DNA of 64,000 nucleotides from Lachnospiraceae bacterium (GCA_022769005.1 JALEKK010000035.1:62001-126000), one strand, 5' to 3'. Shown: positions 26,110 to 36,002, counted from the stretch's first letter. Program-made: numbers and translations. The notes: a model not told the origin generated them from the sequence alone.

Positions 26110-27390
26110 TTAATTTTGTTTTAAGAGCTTGTTTACGCTTGCTAACTTAACCGCAACCGTAAATAATTCCGCAGCTTCTTCCAACTCTTCCACTGTAGGA
26201 TATGTAGGCGCAATTCTTAAGTTTGAATCATTCGGATCATTTCCGTAAGGAAATGTCGCTCCCACGGAAGTAAGAGTAACACCGCCTTCTTTACACAAAT
26301 CATAAATATCCGTGGCGCAATTAAGAGTTGAATCAAAAGATATAAAATATCCGCCTTTCGGTTTTGTCCATGTACCTACACCCAGGTCTCCGAGTTCCCT
26401 TTCAAAAACGGATAAAACCTTTTCAAATTTCGGTCTGATAAATTCAGCATGCTTTTTCATGTGGTTCTTTACGCCGTCCATGTCCTTAAAGAACTTCACA
26501 TGACGAAGCTGATTAATCTTATCATGTCCTATGGTTTGAAAATGTAAATGACTTTTGACATCGGCAATATTGGCTTTACTTGCAGCCATTCCCGCTATTC
26601 CGGAGCCCGGGAAACTGATTTTTGATGTTGAAACAAATTCAAATACTATGTCTTCGTTACCGTTCTTTTCACACTCTTCAATAATATCGATAAGATTATC
26701 CCCTTCATCGTAAAGATCATGAACACAGTACGCATTATCGTAAAAAAGTCTGAAATCGGGAGCGGCAGGTTTTAAAGCCGCAAGCCTTTTCACTGTTTCA
26801 TCGGAATAAGTAATTCCCGTCGGATTGGAATATTTAGGAACACACCACATTCCCTTGATTGTCGGATCGTTTGCAACGAGTTTCTCCACCATATCCATAT
26901 CCGGACCGTCTGCCGTCATCGGGATATTTATCATTTCCATACCGAAATGCTCTGTAATCATAAAATGTCTGTCATATCCCGGTACGGGACATAAAAACTT
27001 TACTTTGTCCGACTTCGACCATGGAGCATGTCCCAAATAGCCGTGAGTATATGCTCTTGAAATCTGATCAAACATAATATTCAAACTTGAATTGCCGAAC
27101 ACAAGCATATGTTCCTTATCCGTTCCGATCATTTCGGCGAGAAGCTCTCTTGCTCCGTCTATACCCTCAAGACATCCGTAATTGGAGCAATCCACCCCGT
27201 TTTCATCTACAAGATCTGATTCGGACGTAACAGTGTCCAGCAGCGGATATGATACTTTTAACTGTATGGGCGACGGTTTACCTCTTGACATATTAAGCTT
27301 GAGATTTTTTCCCTTTATTTCATTAAATTTGTGCATAAGCTCTTTCTGAATTGATACCAACTCTTCCCTGCTCATATCTGTATAATGCAC
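26110..27390 (-). CDS. Class I aminotransferase, aspartate-aminotransferase subgroup Ic-like (Aminotran_MocR)
   Basis: PLP-dependent aminotransferase of the unusual branch that includes Corynebacterium-type aspartate aminotransferase. Visible: LNMSRGKPSPIQLK, NYGCLEGIDGARELLAEM, VFGNSSLNIMFDQIS, PKYSNPTGITYS, FYDNAYCVHDL, and the PLP lysine in STSKISFPGSG. No DNA-binding domain is attached, unlike true MocR regulators. GTG at 27390 follows AAGGAGG by eight nt; the TTG 18 nt further up lies in the ribosome site. Length 426. Probable role: oxaloacetate/aspartate interconversion; substrate range inferred from family. Confidence 0.88.
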   Translation of the reverse strand: MHYTDMSREELVSIQKELMHKFNEIKGKNLKLNMSRGKPSPIQLKVSYPLLDTVTSESDLVDENGVDCSNYGCLEGIDGARELLAEMIGTDKEHMLVFGNSSLNIMFDQISRAYTHGYLGHAPWSKSDKVKFLCPVPGYDRHFMITEHFGMEMINIPMTADGPDMDMVEKLVANDPTIKGMWCVPKYSNPTGITYSDETVKRLAALKPAAPDFRLFYDNAYCVHDLYDEGDNLIDIIEECEKNGNEDIVFEFVSTSKISFPGSGIAGMAASKANIADVKSHLHFQTIGHDKINQLRHVKFFKDMDGVKNHMKKHAEFIRPKFEKVLSVFERELGDLGVGTWTKPKGGYFISFDSTLNCATDIYDLCKEGGVTLTSVGATFPYGNDPNDSNLRIAPTYPTVEELEEAAELFTVAVKLASVNKLLKQN

Positions 27391-27485
27391 AGAACAATCC
27401 TCCTTCAAATGTATATTTATACTTATTTTTAAGCTCTTACCTGTTACAATGTATACATATTCAACTTATCTGACTGACTTAAGTA

Positions 27486-27514
27486 TATATAATTAAATAT
27501 TACACTCTTGTTAA
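27486..27514 (-). promoter_or_regulatory. Possible promoter of the aminotransferase gene
   Basis: Minus strand TTAACA (27514-27509), 17-nt spacer, TATATA (27491-27486), about 95 nt upstream of the GTG. The rest of the 379-nt gap up to rny is very AT-rich and shows only the rny terminator. Confidence 0.4.
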
Positions 27515-27671
27515 GTAAAAATCAATATAATGTTTATTTTATTAATTATTTCAGCTGTAAAAAATAATATATTAAATAGATGTGGAATCATTTTTATATA
27601 TAAAACATATGATTCATAAATATAAGATAAGTAAAACTAAACAATAAAATACTTTAAAAACTTTTTATATT

Positions 27672-27711
27672 ACAAAAGCCCTTATTGTCGCAACTGCGAC
27701 AATAAGGGCTT
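27672..27711 (-). terminator. Terminator after rny
   Basis: Perfect 17-bp arms AAGCCCTTATTGTCGCA (27676-27692) and TGCGACAATAAGGGCTT (27695-27711) with a minimal loop, followed on the minus strand by a short T tract. It lies 58 nt after the rny stop. Confidence 0.75.
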
Positions 27712-27769
27712 AAAAGAGATAACTTAATCTCTGTGTAATTAAATTATATAAAATCTTATTGCAGCTTAA

Positions 27770-29317
27770 TTACTTGGCGTACTCAACAACTCGAGATTCT
27801 CTTATAACACTTACTCTTATCTGGCCCGGATAAGCTAATTCCGTTTCAATTTGATCGGCAATGTCCTTAGCCAACAACTCCATATGCGCATCGTCAATCT
27901 TTTCAGGAGAAACCATAACTCTGATTTCCCTTCCGGCCTGAACGGCATATGATTCAACAACTTCTTCATGAGAATTGGAAATCTCTTCCAACCTCTTAAG
28001 TCTGTTAATGTATACATCTATATCTTCACGTCTTGCCCCCGGTCTTGCCGCTGATATCATGTCTGCGCATTCCACAAGCAATGATATCATATTGTCAGGC
28101 TCAACATCTCCGTGATGAGATTCAATGGCATTAATAACAACCGGTGATTCCTTATACTTTCTGCATATTTCAGCACCGAGCTGCACATGCGTGCCCTCCA
28201 TCTCAAAATCCAGAGCCTTACCTATGTCATGCAATAATCCGGCCTTTCTTGCCAATGCCACGTCTTCTCCGACTTCGGCGGCAAGAAGCCCCGACAGAAT
28301 AGATACTTCAACGGAATGCTTAAGCGCATTTTGCCCAAAACTGTATCTGTATTGCAATCTTCCGATAAGTTTGACGATTGCCGGATGAACACCGTGAACA
28401 CCGAGATCCATAAGTGTTGTCTCACCGATGGTTTTAATCTTGTCATCGAGTTCTTTTGTCGATTTTTCAAGCATTTCCTCAATACGTGTCGGATGTATTC
28501 TTCCGTCGACAATAAGCTTTTCAAGAGTAATTCTCGCAATTTCCCTTCTTATCGGATTAAAACAAGACAGAACAACAGCTTCCGGTGTATCGTCTACTAT
28601 AAGTTCAACGCCTGTCATTTTCTCGAATGTACGAATATTGCGACCTTCACGGCCTATAATACGCCCCTTCATTTCTTCATTAGGAAGTTCCACAACAGAT
28701 ATCATAGCTTCCGAAACATGATCAATATCGCATCGTGAGATAGCGTTGACTATAATGTCTTTGACTTTCTTTTCCGCGTCATCAGCGGCATTTTTTTGTA
28801 TTGCCTTTACTAATTTTGCGGCATCTTCCGTTGCGTCTTTTTCCGCTTTTTCAAGAATATAAGTTCTTGCCTCTTCTTTGGTCAGACCACCTATGTTCTC
28901 AAGTTCTTTTTCCTGTTGAATCTTGATATTTTCGGCTTCGGCGTATAATTCGTCTATTTCCTTTTTCCTGTTTTCAACCGATTGCTCTTCAACCTTTAAA
29001 ACATCGTATCTTTTATCTAAAGTTTCTTCTTTGGCAATTATTCGTTTCTCATACTGAGCAACTTCGCTGCGGCGTTCTCTGTATTCGCTTTCAAGCTCAT
29101 TTTTTAACTGCAGCGCGCTCTCTTTAGCTTCAATCTCTGCTTCTTTTCTGAAATTTTCGGCTTCTTTTCTAGCTGAATCCATAATTTCTTCAGCTTTGTC
29201 TTTTGCATTGCCGATGGTAGCATTATTAGACTTCTCTATTGATTTGGAGGTAATCAGCCAAGTAATGAATGCAACAATTACTGCCGTAATAGCAACTGAC
29301 AAAATAACTGCTAACAT
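27770..29317 (-). CDS. rny: Ribonuclease Y
   Basis: Membrane-anchored endoribonuclease that starts mRNA decay in Firmicutes. Visible in order: N-terminal membrane helix (LAVILSVAITAVIVAFITWL), a long charged coiled coil (about residues 30-200), the KH domain with GRIIGREGRNIRTFEKMTG, and the HD domain with GLLHDIGKALDFE and IESHHGDVEP. Length 515 is normal. The second ATG (29317) is best placed, six nt after GGGAGG. It is downstream of recA and recX, a conserved clostridial order, but separated from recX by 97 nt holding a 28-bp inverted repeat. Confidence 0.97.
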   Translation of the reverse strand: MLAVILSVAITAVIVAFITWLITSKSIEKSNNATIGNAKDKAEEIMDSARKEAENFRKEAEIEAKESALQLKNELESEYRERRSEVAQYEKRIIAKEETLDKRYDVLKVEEQSVENRKKEIDELYAEAENIKIQQEKELENIGGLTKEEARTYILEKAEKDATEDAAKLVKAIQKNAADDAEKKVKDIIVNAISRCDIDHVSEAMISVVELPNEEMKGRIIGREGRNIRTFEKMTGVELIVDDTPEAVVLSCFNPIRREIARITLEKLIVDGRIHPTRIEEMLEKSTKELDDKIKTIGETTLMDLGVHGVHPAIVKLIGRLQYRYSFGQNALKHSVEVSILSGLLAAEVGEDVALARKAGLLHDIGKALDFEMEGTHVQLGAEICRKYKESPVVINAIESHHGDVEPDNMISLLVECADMISAARPGARREDIDVYINRLKRLEEISNSHEEVVESYAVQAGREIRVMVSPEKIDDAHMELLAKDIADQIETELAYPGQIRVSVIRESRVVEYAK

Positions 29318-29361
29318 CATATTCCTCCCGTATTAAAATGTAATATAATCATAGTACATCC

Positions 29362-29389
29362 ATAATATACTACCACTTAAGTATATTAT
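29362..29389. repeat. Inverted repeat in the rny leader/promoter region
   Basis: Perfect 10-bp arms ATAATATACT (29362-29371) and AGTATATTAT (29380-29389) with an 8-nt spacer, 45 nt upstream of rny. Each arm contains a -10-like element. No T tract follows, so an operator or leader hairpin is more likely than a terminator. Confidence 0.5.
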
Positions 29390-29414
29390 ATGCAAACGAC
29401 AAATGAAGCCGATG

Positions 29415-30053
29415 TCAATAATCAGGCTCTTCATCAAAGAAATCCGAAATACAGTTATTAATCACGTCAAACGAAAAACCTTTTCTGTATAAAAACTGCT
29501 TTGCTTTTTGTACGGAAGAAAAATCATTCTCACTTCCGTTGTATTTTTTCGATAGTAATTTCATACAGAGATTGTATTCATGATTACTGTCCGCAAGACA
29601 TTCGTTTTCAATGAGTCTGTCTGCCAATTCCTCATTTATTCCCTTTACTGATAATTCTCTTTTAATAATACTCACCGGTTTGGTTTGAGAATAATATGAT
29701 ATATAACTTTCGGCAAATTTTTCATCATTAAGAAGCCTTTCCTTTATCAACTTTTTCGTTACTGCATCCGATATTAACTCGGGATAGCCGTCTTTGGATA
29801 ATTTTTGCTTCATTTCATATACGCTTACGGACTTTCTGATAATTGTATTGAGAGCTCTTTTATAACATCTCGGTTCCAATATATCTTTATATATATGTTC
29901 CATTAATTCTTCGGTTATCTCTTTGTCTACAGATATATCAAATTCGGATATTTCGGAATCAAAAAGCGTAAAAGAGTCTTCATAATTAATGTAAACAACG
30001 GAAGAGCGGGATTTCCCGCTCTTCTTTTTTATATCTGTAACTATGTAATTCAT
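29415..30053 (-). CDS. recX: Regulatory protein RecX
   Basis: Modulates RecA filament stability. Visible: three-helix RecX repeats, with CYKRALNTIIRKSVSVYEMK, KLSKDGYPELISDAVTKKL, NDEKFAESYISYYSQTKP, RELSVKGINEELADRLIE and AKQFLYRKGFSFDVINNCI. Length 212 is normal for Firmicutes. No clear ribosome site precedes the ATG, which follows recA by 38 nt; translation may depend on low-level initiation from the recA transcript. Confidence 0.9.
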   Translation of the reverse strand: MNYIVTDIKKKSGKSRSSVVYINYEDSFTLFDSEISEFDISVDKEITEELMEHIYKDILEPRCYKRALNTIIRKSVSVYEMKQKLSKDGYPELISDAVTKKLIKERLLNDEKFAESYISYYSQTKPVSIIKRELSVKGINEELADRLIENECLADSNHEYNLCMKLLSKKYNGSENDFSSVQKAKQFLYRKGFSFDVINNCISDFFDEEPDY

Positions 30054-30091
30054 AATATTTTAAAATGAAATATATGACGGATATTCATATA

Positions 30092-31171
30092 TTATTCACT
30101 GTCGGAATCGTCTTCGACTTCACCCTCGTTTTCAGAATTATTTACGGCATATTTAAACCCGGAATTAGGATCGGACTGTATCTTTTCTATAACCTTGTTT
30201 GATATTTCTTCAAATATGTCCGGATTATCTTTTAAGTACTTCTTTACGTTTTCGCGTCCCTGTCCTATCTTCTCTCCGTTATATGCAAACCAGGCTCCGC
30301 TCTTCTGTATAATATCCTTCTCTGTGGCAAGATCAAGCACGTCGCCTTCTCTTGATATTCCCGTTCCGAACATAATGTCAAACGCAACTTCTTTAAAAGG
30401 AGGCGCAACCTTGTTTTTTACAATTTTAACAACAACGTGATTGCCGACAACTTCTCCGCCCTGTTTGAGTATTTCTTTCTTTCTTATATCCATTCTTACG
30501 GATGAATAAAACTTAAGTGCTCTTCCTCCGGCTGTCGTCTCAGGATTTCCGAATACAACTCCGACTTTCTCTCTGAGCTGATTGATAAATACCACGGCGC
30601 ATTTGCTCTTACTTACAACAGGAGTAAGTTTTCTCAACGCCTGTGACATAAGTCTGGCCTGAACAGCCATATGGGCATCTCCCATTTCACCGTCAATCTC
30701 CTGTTTAGGTACAAGCGCCGCAACGGAGTCTATAACAAGAATGTCAATGGCTCCGGATCTGACCATTGTTTCGGCGATTTCCAATGCCTGCTCGCCGCTA
30801 TCCGGCTGAGAAACATAAAGATTATCGATGTCTACTCCTATATTTCGGGCATATACGGGATCTAATGCGTGTTCCGCATCTATAAAAGCTGCAATACCCC
30901 CGCCTTTTTGAGCTTCGGCTATCATGTGGAGCGCAAGCGTGGTCTTACCGCTTGATTCCGGTCCGTAAACTTCTATAATTCTTCCTCTCGGTATTCCTCC
31001 CACTCCGAGAGCTATGTCAAGGCTTAAACATCCTGTTGAAATTGTACTTATATCAAGCCCGCTGTAATTGCCGAGGCACATAATGGAACCCTTGCCGTAA
31101 TCCTTTTCAATCTGTGAAATAGCGGCTTCAATGGCTTTTAACTTCTCTTCTCTTTTAGTTTCGTTATCCAT
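30092..31171 (-). CDS. recA: Recombinase RecA
   Basis: ATP-dependent strand-exchange protein and co-protease for LexA. Visible: [20 protein letters not shown], Walker [43 protein letters not shown] region, [17 protein letters not shown], and [19 protein letters not shown]. Length 359, with the usual acidic C-terminal tail ([11 protein letters not shown]). ATG has AGGAG upstream. No canonical Gram-positive LexA box is visible in the 170 nt upstream. Confidence 0.98.
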   Translation of the reverse strand: MDNETKREEKLKAIEAAISQIEKDYGKGSIMCLGNYSGLDISTISTGCLSLDIALGVGGIPRGRIIEVYGPESSGKTTLALHMIAEAQKGGGIAAFIDAEHALDPVYARNIGVDIDNLYVSQPDSGEQALEIAETMVRSGAIDILVIDSVAALVPKQEIDGEMGDAHMAVQARLMSQALRKLTPVVSKSKCAVVFINQLREKVGVVFGNPETTAGGRALKFYSSVRMDIRKKEILKQGGEVVGNHVVVKIVKNKVAPPFKEVAFDIMFGTGISREGDVLDLATEKDIIQKSGAWFAYNGEKIGQGRENVKKYLKDNPDIFEEISNKVIEKIQSDPNSGFKYAVNNSENEGEVEDDSDSE

Positions 31172-31259
31172 ATTATCTCCTAAAATTCTGTATTGTGTAT
31201 GTGTAAACGAAGTATGCCGATATATAAAATCATCTTATAATATCCGATCTTTAATTATG

Positions 31260-31284
31260 ATGATAACATATAAATCGTTATCAT
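31260..31284. repeat. 8-bp inverted repeat upstream of recA
   Basis: Perfect arms ATGATAAC and GTTATCAT with a 9-nt spacer, about 90 nt upstream of the recA start codon and 25 nt from the pgsA terminator. Possible operator or leader structure. Confidence 0.4.
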
Positions 31285-31308
31285 AAAGTTTTTGTTCTGC
31301 TCATGATA

Positions 31309-31346
31309 TAACAAAACACCTGTTTTGTCAAACAGGTGTTTTGTTT
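31309..31346 (-). terminator. Terminator after pgsA
   Basis: Perfect 15-bp arms ACAAAACACCTGTTT (31311-31325) and AAACAGGTGTTTTGT (31330-31344) with a 4-nt loop; a T-rich tract follows on the minus strand. It ends the valS-rimO-pgsA unit and separates it from recA. Confidence 0.82.
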
Positions 31347-31347
31347 A

Positions 31348-31887
31348 TTACTTTATGTCTTTTAGTACGTTTCTATTCTTGATTAGATAATCAATCAGCG
31401 ATATTACGGTTAAAACCAACGCAATATACACTAATATTTGTGTTATCAGATAAATCGGGAACCACGAAAAATCAAATATCAGCAGTATTGTGGCAGCCAT
31501 CTGAAATACGGTTTTTATCTTGCCCCAAAAGCTTGCGGCAATAACCGTCCCGTTGTCTGCAGCAACCAGTCTGAATCCGCTTATAATAAATTCTCTTCCG
31601 ATAATTACAATAACTATCCATGCCTCTATTCTTCCGAGGGCCACAAGCGCAATAAGCGCCGAATCCACAAGAAGCTTATCCGCAAGCGGATCCATAAACT
31701 TGCCGAAATTAGTTATCATATTATATTTTCTTGCGATATATCCGTCTAACATATCCGTTGCGCTTGCCGCAATAAATATAACCGCCGCAACAATATTGGC
31801 CCAATACCCGAACTGTCCCAGTAAAAATATTAAAAATACCGGAACCAATACTATTCTGAATATTGTTAATTTGTTAGGTAAATTCAT
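31348..31887 (-). CDS. pgsA: CDP-diacylglycerol-glycerol-3-phosphate 3-phosphatidyltransferase
   Basis: Makes phosphatidylglycerol phosphate from CDP-diacylglycerol and glycerol 3-phosphate in the membrane. Visible: LPNKLTIFRIVLVPVFLIF at the start; the CDP-alcohol phosphotransferase motif in TDMLDGYIARKYN plus FGKFMDPLADK; several membrane segments. Length 179 is normal. ATG has GGAG upstream; 11 nt after rimO. Confidence 0.94.
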   Translation of the reverse strand: MNLPNKLTIFRIVLVPVFLIFLLGQFGYWANIVAAVIFIAASATDMLDGYIARKYNMITNFGKFMDPLADKLLVDSALIALVALGRIEAWIVIVIIGREFIISGFRLVAADNGTVIAASFWGKIKTVFQMAATILLIFDFSWFPIYLITQILVYIALVLTVISLIDYLIKNRNVLKDIK

Positions 31888-31898
31888 ATAATCTCCGT

Positions 31899-33254
31899 TT
31901 AGTCAACCTGTACTGTTTTTGCAATCAAGTCATATTCCGAATAATCGGTAATAACCACATCCAAAAATGTACCTGACATAAGTTCTCTCGAATCATTTTC
32001 ATTTAATGTTACAAATACATTTCCGTCAACGTTAGGAGCATCTCTGTATGATCTTGCAACATACACATCGTCTTCGGGCAGGTATCCGTCTATAATGACT
32101 TTCATTCTCTGACCGACAAAACTCTTGTTTATCTTTTTTGATACTTCCTGCTGTAATGCCATAAGTACATCTCTTCTCTGTTCTTTGACTTCCTGAGGAA
32201 CTTTTTGTGAGAACTTGGCCGCCGGCGTACCTTCTTCTTCCGAATATGTAAATATTCCCAATCGGTCTATATATTGTTCCGTAACAAACTCTTTTAATAC
32301 GGCGAAGTCATATTCGGTTTCTCCGGGGAACCCTGTAATAAGAGTTGTTCTTATACAAATATCCGGCATGGCATTTCTTAATTTTTTAATGACCTTATGC
32401 ACCTTACTTTCAGTCATATTTCTTCCCATCATGTGAAGAATACTGTCAGATACATGCTGAACAGGCATATCAATATAGCGGCATACCTTAGGCTCGGTTC
32501 TCATAACGTCTATCAGTTCATTGTCAATTTCTTCCGGATAGCAATACAGAAGTCTTATCCATTCTATTCCGTCAATCTTGGCAAGCTTTGATATTAATTC
32601 AGCAAGTCTCTTCTTGCCTTTTCCTCGTCCTTTATGGAGATCGACTCCGTACATGGTAACTTCCTGACCTACAAGTATAAGTTCTTTAACACCTGCCTCA
32701 GCCAAATCCTCGGCCTGTTTAATGAGATATTCCATCGGGTAACTTCTGTAGTTGCCTCGCACTTTCGGTATGATGCAATATGTACAATGCTTGTCGCATC
32801 CTTCGGATATTTTTAAATATTCATAGTATCCTCCGGTTGAACTTACCCTCTTCTCTTCTATCATCGGAAGTCTGTCGATGTCGTCAAACACTTTAGTCTC
32901 CTGACCTTTAAGCGCCGAATCGATGGCTTCCGCTATTTTATCCGTTGACGTAGTCCCTATAATAGCGTCTATCTCGGGAATCTCCTGCAATATTTCGTCT
33001 TTGTATCTTGTGGCAAGGCAACCTGCGACTATCAGCGCCTTACAGTTGTCTTCTTTATATTTGGCATATTCGAGAATAGTTTCGATACTCTCTTCCTTTG
33101 CATCGCCGATAAAGCAACAGGTGTTAATAACTATAACGTCTGCCTGAGTTTCATCGTCTGTTATCGTATGACCATCCCTAAGCAGTAATGCAAGCATTTG
33201 CTCACTGTCAACCAAATTTTTGTCACACCCAAGTGACACAAATAATATTTTCAT
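31899..33254 (-). CDS. rimO: Ribosomal protein S12 methylthiotransferase RimO
   Basis: Radical-SAM enzyme that methylthiolates an Asp of S12. Visible: N-terminal iron-sulfur half with FVSLGCDKNLVDSEQML and VIVINTCCFIGDAKEES, radical-SAM CxxxCxxC in SEGCDKHCTYCIIPKVRG, TTLITGFPGETEYDF, and a C-terminal TRAM domain (VIIDGYLPEDDVYVARSYRD). The RGNYRSYP region favours RimO over MiaB. Length 451. 10 nt after valS, 11 nt before pgsA. Confidence 0.95.
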   Translation of the reverse strand: MKILFVSLGCDKNLVDSEQMLALLLRDGHTITDDETQADVIVINTCCFIGDAKEESIETILEYAKYKEDNCKALIVAGCLATRYKDEILQEIPEIDAIIGTTSTDKIAEAIDSALKGQETKVFDDIDRLPMIEEKRVSSTGGYYEYLKISEGCDKHCTYCIIPKVRGNYRSYPMEYLIKQAEDLAEAGVKELILVGQEVTMYGVDLHKGRGKGKKRLAELISKLAKIDGIEWIRLLYCYPEEIDNELIDVMRTEPKVCRYIDMPVQHVSDSILHMMGRNMTESKVHKVIKKLRNAMPDICIRTTLITGFPGETEYDFAVLKEFVTEQYIDRLGIFTYSEEEGTPAAKFSQKVPQEVKEQRRDVLMALQQEVSKKINKSFVGQRMKVIIDGYLPEDDVYVARSYRDAPNVDGNVFVTLNENDSRELMSGTFLDVVITDYSEYDLIAKTVQVD

Positions 33255-33264
33255 CAGTCCCTCT

Positions 33265-35895
33265 TTATTTGGATAAATCTCTTATTTCAGCTTCAACTTT
33301 TTCAAGCATTTCCTTGTACTTGGCAAGCTTTGCTTTCTCTTCGTTAACCTTAGCTTCGGGTGCTTTGGAAATAAACTTCTCGTTACTCAGCATCCCTTCG
33401 CATCTTTTAATTTCTCCCTTGAGCTTATCCGCCTCTTTACCGAGTCTTTCCAATTCTTCTTTAATATCAACGAGCTCCGCAAGAGGTATGTATATTCCTG
33501 CTCCCTCAATAACGGCAGAGCATGAATCCGCCGGAACATTGTCCTTTGAATTTGTTAAATATACTTCTCCCGCCTTTGATAATGAAGCAAAGAAGTCCTT
33601 TCCGTTGTTAAACGCAGTCACAACATCGTCATTATCCGAAACAATATATACGGGAACCTGTTTTGAAGGCTTAACATCCTTTTCCGCACGGATGTTTCTG
33701 ATTGCTTTTACGGCTTCTTTAATAATTTCTATATCATGTTCTTCCTTTGCATATACATTATTTTCCGTATATGAAGGCCATTTTGAAATAACGATTGTTT
33801 CTTCGGCATTTTGAATGTTACAGAATATTTCTTCCGTAATAAACGGCATAAACGGATGAAGTAATTTTAAAATATCCGTCATAACCTTCTTTAACGTCCA
33901 TACGGCTGCAGCCCTTGTTTCATTTTCTTTATCGTAAAGACGGTGCTTCACCATTTCCACATACCAATCGCAGAATTCATCCCATGCAAATGAAACTATA
34001 TTGTCATATGCAATTCCCAGATTAAATTTTTCAAGATTGTTGGTAGTATCCTTTACCAGCTTATTGGCTCTTGAAATAATCCATTTATCGGCATCGGTAA
34101 GGTTTTCCGGTTTCTCCGAATGTGCATCTGCAGCACCGTCTTCATCGTTCATCATGATAAATCTCGATGCATTCCAGATTTTATTGGCAAAGTTTCTTGC
34201 AGCTTCCACCTTCCCGTCATAGAATCTCATGTCATTGCCCGGCGTTGTGTTTGAAATAAGAGAACCTCTGAGCGCATCCGCTCCGTATTTTTCAACAACA
34301 TCCAGCGGATCGATACCGTTTCCGAGAGATTTACTCATTTTTCGTCCCTGAGCATCTCTTACAAGTCCGTGGAACAGCACATCCTTAAAAGGTCTCTCAC
34401 CCATATGCTCGTATCCGGAGAATATCATCCTGATAACCCAGAAGAAAATAATATCATATCCCGTTACAAGCACATCCGTAGGATAAAAATATTCCAATTC
34501 CTTTGTTTTTTCAGGCCATCCGAGAGTCGAGAAAGGCCACAGCGCAGACGAGAACCAGGTATCGAGAGTATCTTCGTCCTGAGTCACTTTTCCGCCGCAT
34601 TTAGGACATTTGCAAAGTTTTTCTTCAGATACGGTTATTTCCCCGCAATCCTCGCAATAAAACGCCGGAATCTGATGTCCCCACCATAACTGTCTTGAGA
34701 TACACCAGTCCTTTATGTTGTCTGTCCAATGATAAAATGTCTTATCCATGTTAGACGGAATAAGTCTGATATCTCCGTTCTTTATTGCATTTGCTGCCGG
34801 TTTTATAAGATCTTCCATCTTAACAAACCATTGCTTTTTAACCATAGGCTCAATGGTTGTTCCGCATCTGTCATGAGTACCCACACTGTGGTTATGACTT
34901 TCGATTTTAACCATAAGTCCGAGAGATTCCAGGTCTTTTATGATTTCTTTTCTGGCCTCATATCTGTCCATGCCCGCATATTTGCCGCATTTATCATTCA
35001 TTGTGGCATCATCGTTCATAATATTTATCTGCGGAAGATTATGTCTTTCTCCCACGGCAAAGTCATTAGGGTCATGCGCCGGAGTAATCTTAACAACACC
35101 GGTACCGAATTCCATATCAACATACTCATCCTCAATAACAGGTATAAGTCTGTCTGTCAAAGGTAATTTAACAAACTTCCCCACCAAATCTTTATATCTG
35201 TCATCTTTCGGATTAACCGCAATTGCCGTATCACCAAGCATAGTCTCGGGTCTTGTGGTTGCAATTTCAACCAATCTGTCCGTACCGTCGATAGGGTAAT
35301 TAATATGATAAAACTTACCTTCACGATCCACATGCTCCACTTCGGCATCAGAGATCGAAGTTTTACAAACAGGACACCAGTTAACAATCTTGGAACCTCT
35401 GTAAATAAGCCCCTTATTGTACATATTTACAAATGCTTTTCTAACCGCTGCCGAGCAGCCTTCATCCATTGTAAATCTCTCTCTGTCCCAATCGCAGGAT
35501 GCGCCTATTTGCTTAAGCTGATGAGTAATGGTTCCGCCGTATTCTTCTTTCCATTTCCAGGTTCTCTCTAAGAAGGCTTCTCTTCCTATTTCTTTTTTGT
35601 CTATGCCCTCTGCTCTTAACGCATCCGTAACTTTAACTTCCGTTGAAATACTTGCATGGTCGGTTCCCGGAATCCAAAGAGCTTCATATCCCTGCATTCT
35701 CTTGAATCTTATCAGTATGTCCTGCATTGTATTGTCAAGAGCATGTCCCATATGTAATCTGCCCGTAACGTTAGGCGGCGGCATAACTATCGTAAACGGT
35801 TTTTTATCACTGTTAACGCTTGCATGAAAATACTTATTATCAAGCCATTTTTTATATAATCTGCCCTCTATATCCGGCGAGTATGTTTTATCCAA
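33265..35895 (-). CDS. valS: Valyl-tRNA synthetase
   Basis: Class I synthetase charging tRNA-Val, with an editing domain. Visible: HIGH-type PPPNVTGRLHMGHALDN, editing region ATTRPETMLGDTAIAVNP, zinc-type cysteines (CPVCKT, CEDCGE, CKCPKCGGK), KMSKS in GRKMSKSLGNGIDPLDV, and the C-terminal coiled coil (LERLGKEADKLKGEIKRCEG). Length 876 is normal. The start is TTG at 35895 with AGAGG upstream; no ATG fits. Promoter TTGATT-N17-TATAAT just upstream. No T-box leader is present, although valS often has one in Firmicutes. Confidence 0.97.
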   Translation of the reverse strand: MDKTYSPDIEGRLYKKWLDNKYFHASVNSDKKPFTIVMPPPNVTGRLHMGHALDNTMQDILIRFKRMQGYEALWIPGTDHASISTEVKVTDALRAEGIDKKEIGREAFLERTWKWKEEYGGTITHQLKQIGASCDWDRERFTMDEGCSAAVRKAFVNMYNKGLIYRGSKIVNWCPVCKTSISDAEVEHVDREGKFYHINYPIDGTDRLVEIATTRPETMLGDTAIAVNPKDDRYKDLVGKFVKLPLTDRLIPVIEDEYVDMEFGTGVVKITPAHDPNDFAVGERHNLPQINIMNDDATMNDKCGKYAGMDRYEARKEIIKDLESLGLMVKIESHNHSVGTHDRCGTTIEPMVKKQWFVKMEDLIKPAANAIKNGDIRLIPSNMDKTFYHWTDNIKDWCISRQLWWGHQIPAFYCEDCGEITVSEEKLCKCPKCGGKVTQDEDTLDTWFSSALWPFSTLGWPEKTKELEYFYPTDVLVTGYDIIFFWVIRMIFSGYEHMGERPFKDVLFHGLVRDAQGRKMSKSLGNGIDPLDVVEKYGADALRGSLISNTTPGNDMRFYDGKVEAARNFANKIWNASRFIMMNDEDGAADAHSEKPENLTDADKWIISRANKLVKDTTNNLEKFNLGIAYDNIVSFAWDEFCDWYVEMVKHRLYDKENETRAAAVWTLKKVMTDILKLLHPFMPFITEEIFCNIQNAEETIVISKWPSYTENNVYAKEEHDIEIIKEAVKAIRNIRAEKDVKPSKQVPVYIVSDNDDVVTAFNNGKDFFASLSKAGEVYLTNSKDNVPADSCSAVIEGAGIYIPLAELVDIKEELERLGKEADKLKGEIKRCEGMLSNEKFISKAPEAKVNEEKAKLAKYKEMLEKVEAEIRDLSK

Positions 35896-35944
35896 AATGT
35901 ATTACCTCTCTGTTATATTTAAGTAAAAATTACAAATTGTTTTA

Positions 35945-35973
35945 ATTATAAAATAATGAGATAAAAAAATCAA
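35945..35973 (-). promoter_or_regulatory. valS: Promoter of the valS-rimO-pgsA operon
   Basis: Minus strand TTGATT (35973-35968), 17-nt spacer, TATAAT (35950-35945), 50 nt before the TTG start. Its -35 overlaps the T tract of the upstream HPr-like gene's terminator. Confidence 0.62.
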
Positions 35974-36002
35974 AAACACAGGGATTGTATATAACCCCTG
36001 TG
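35965..36002 (-). terminator. Terminator after the HPr-like gene
   Basis: Minus strand CACAGGG/CCCTGTG arms (36002-35996 and 35983-35977) followed by TTTTTGATTTTTTT. Confidence 0.8.

Noticed and set aside
31172..31259. LexA box upstream of recA
   Set aside because: The nearest sequence, CGAAGTATGCCG near 31208, lacks the GTTC half; not convincing.
35896..35972. T-box leader upstream of valS
   Set aside because: No room and no specifier or antiterminator elements; the terminator there belongs to the HPr-like gene.
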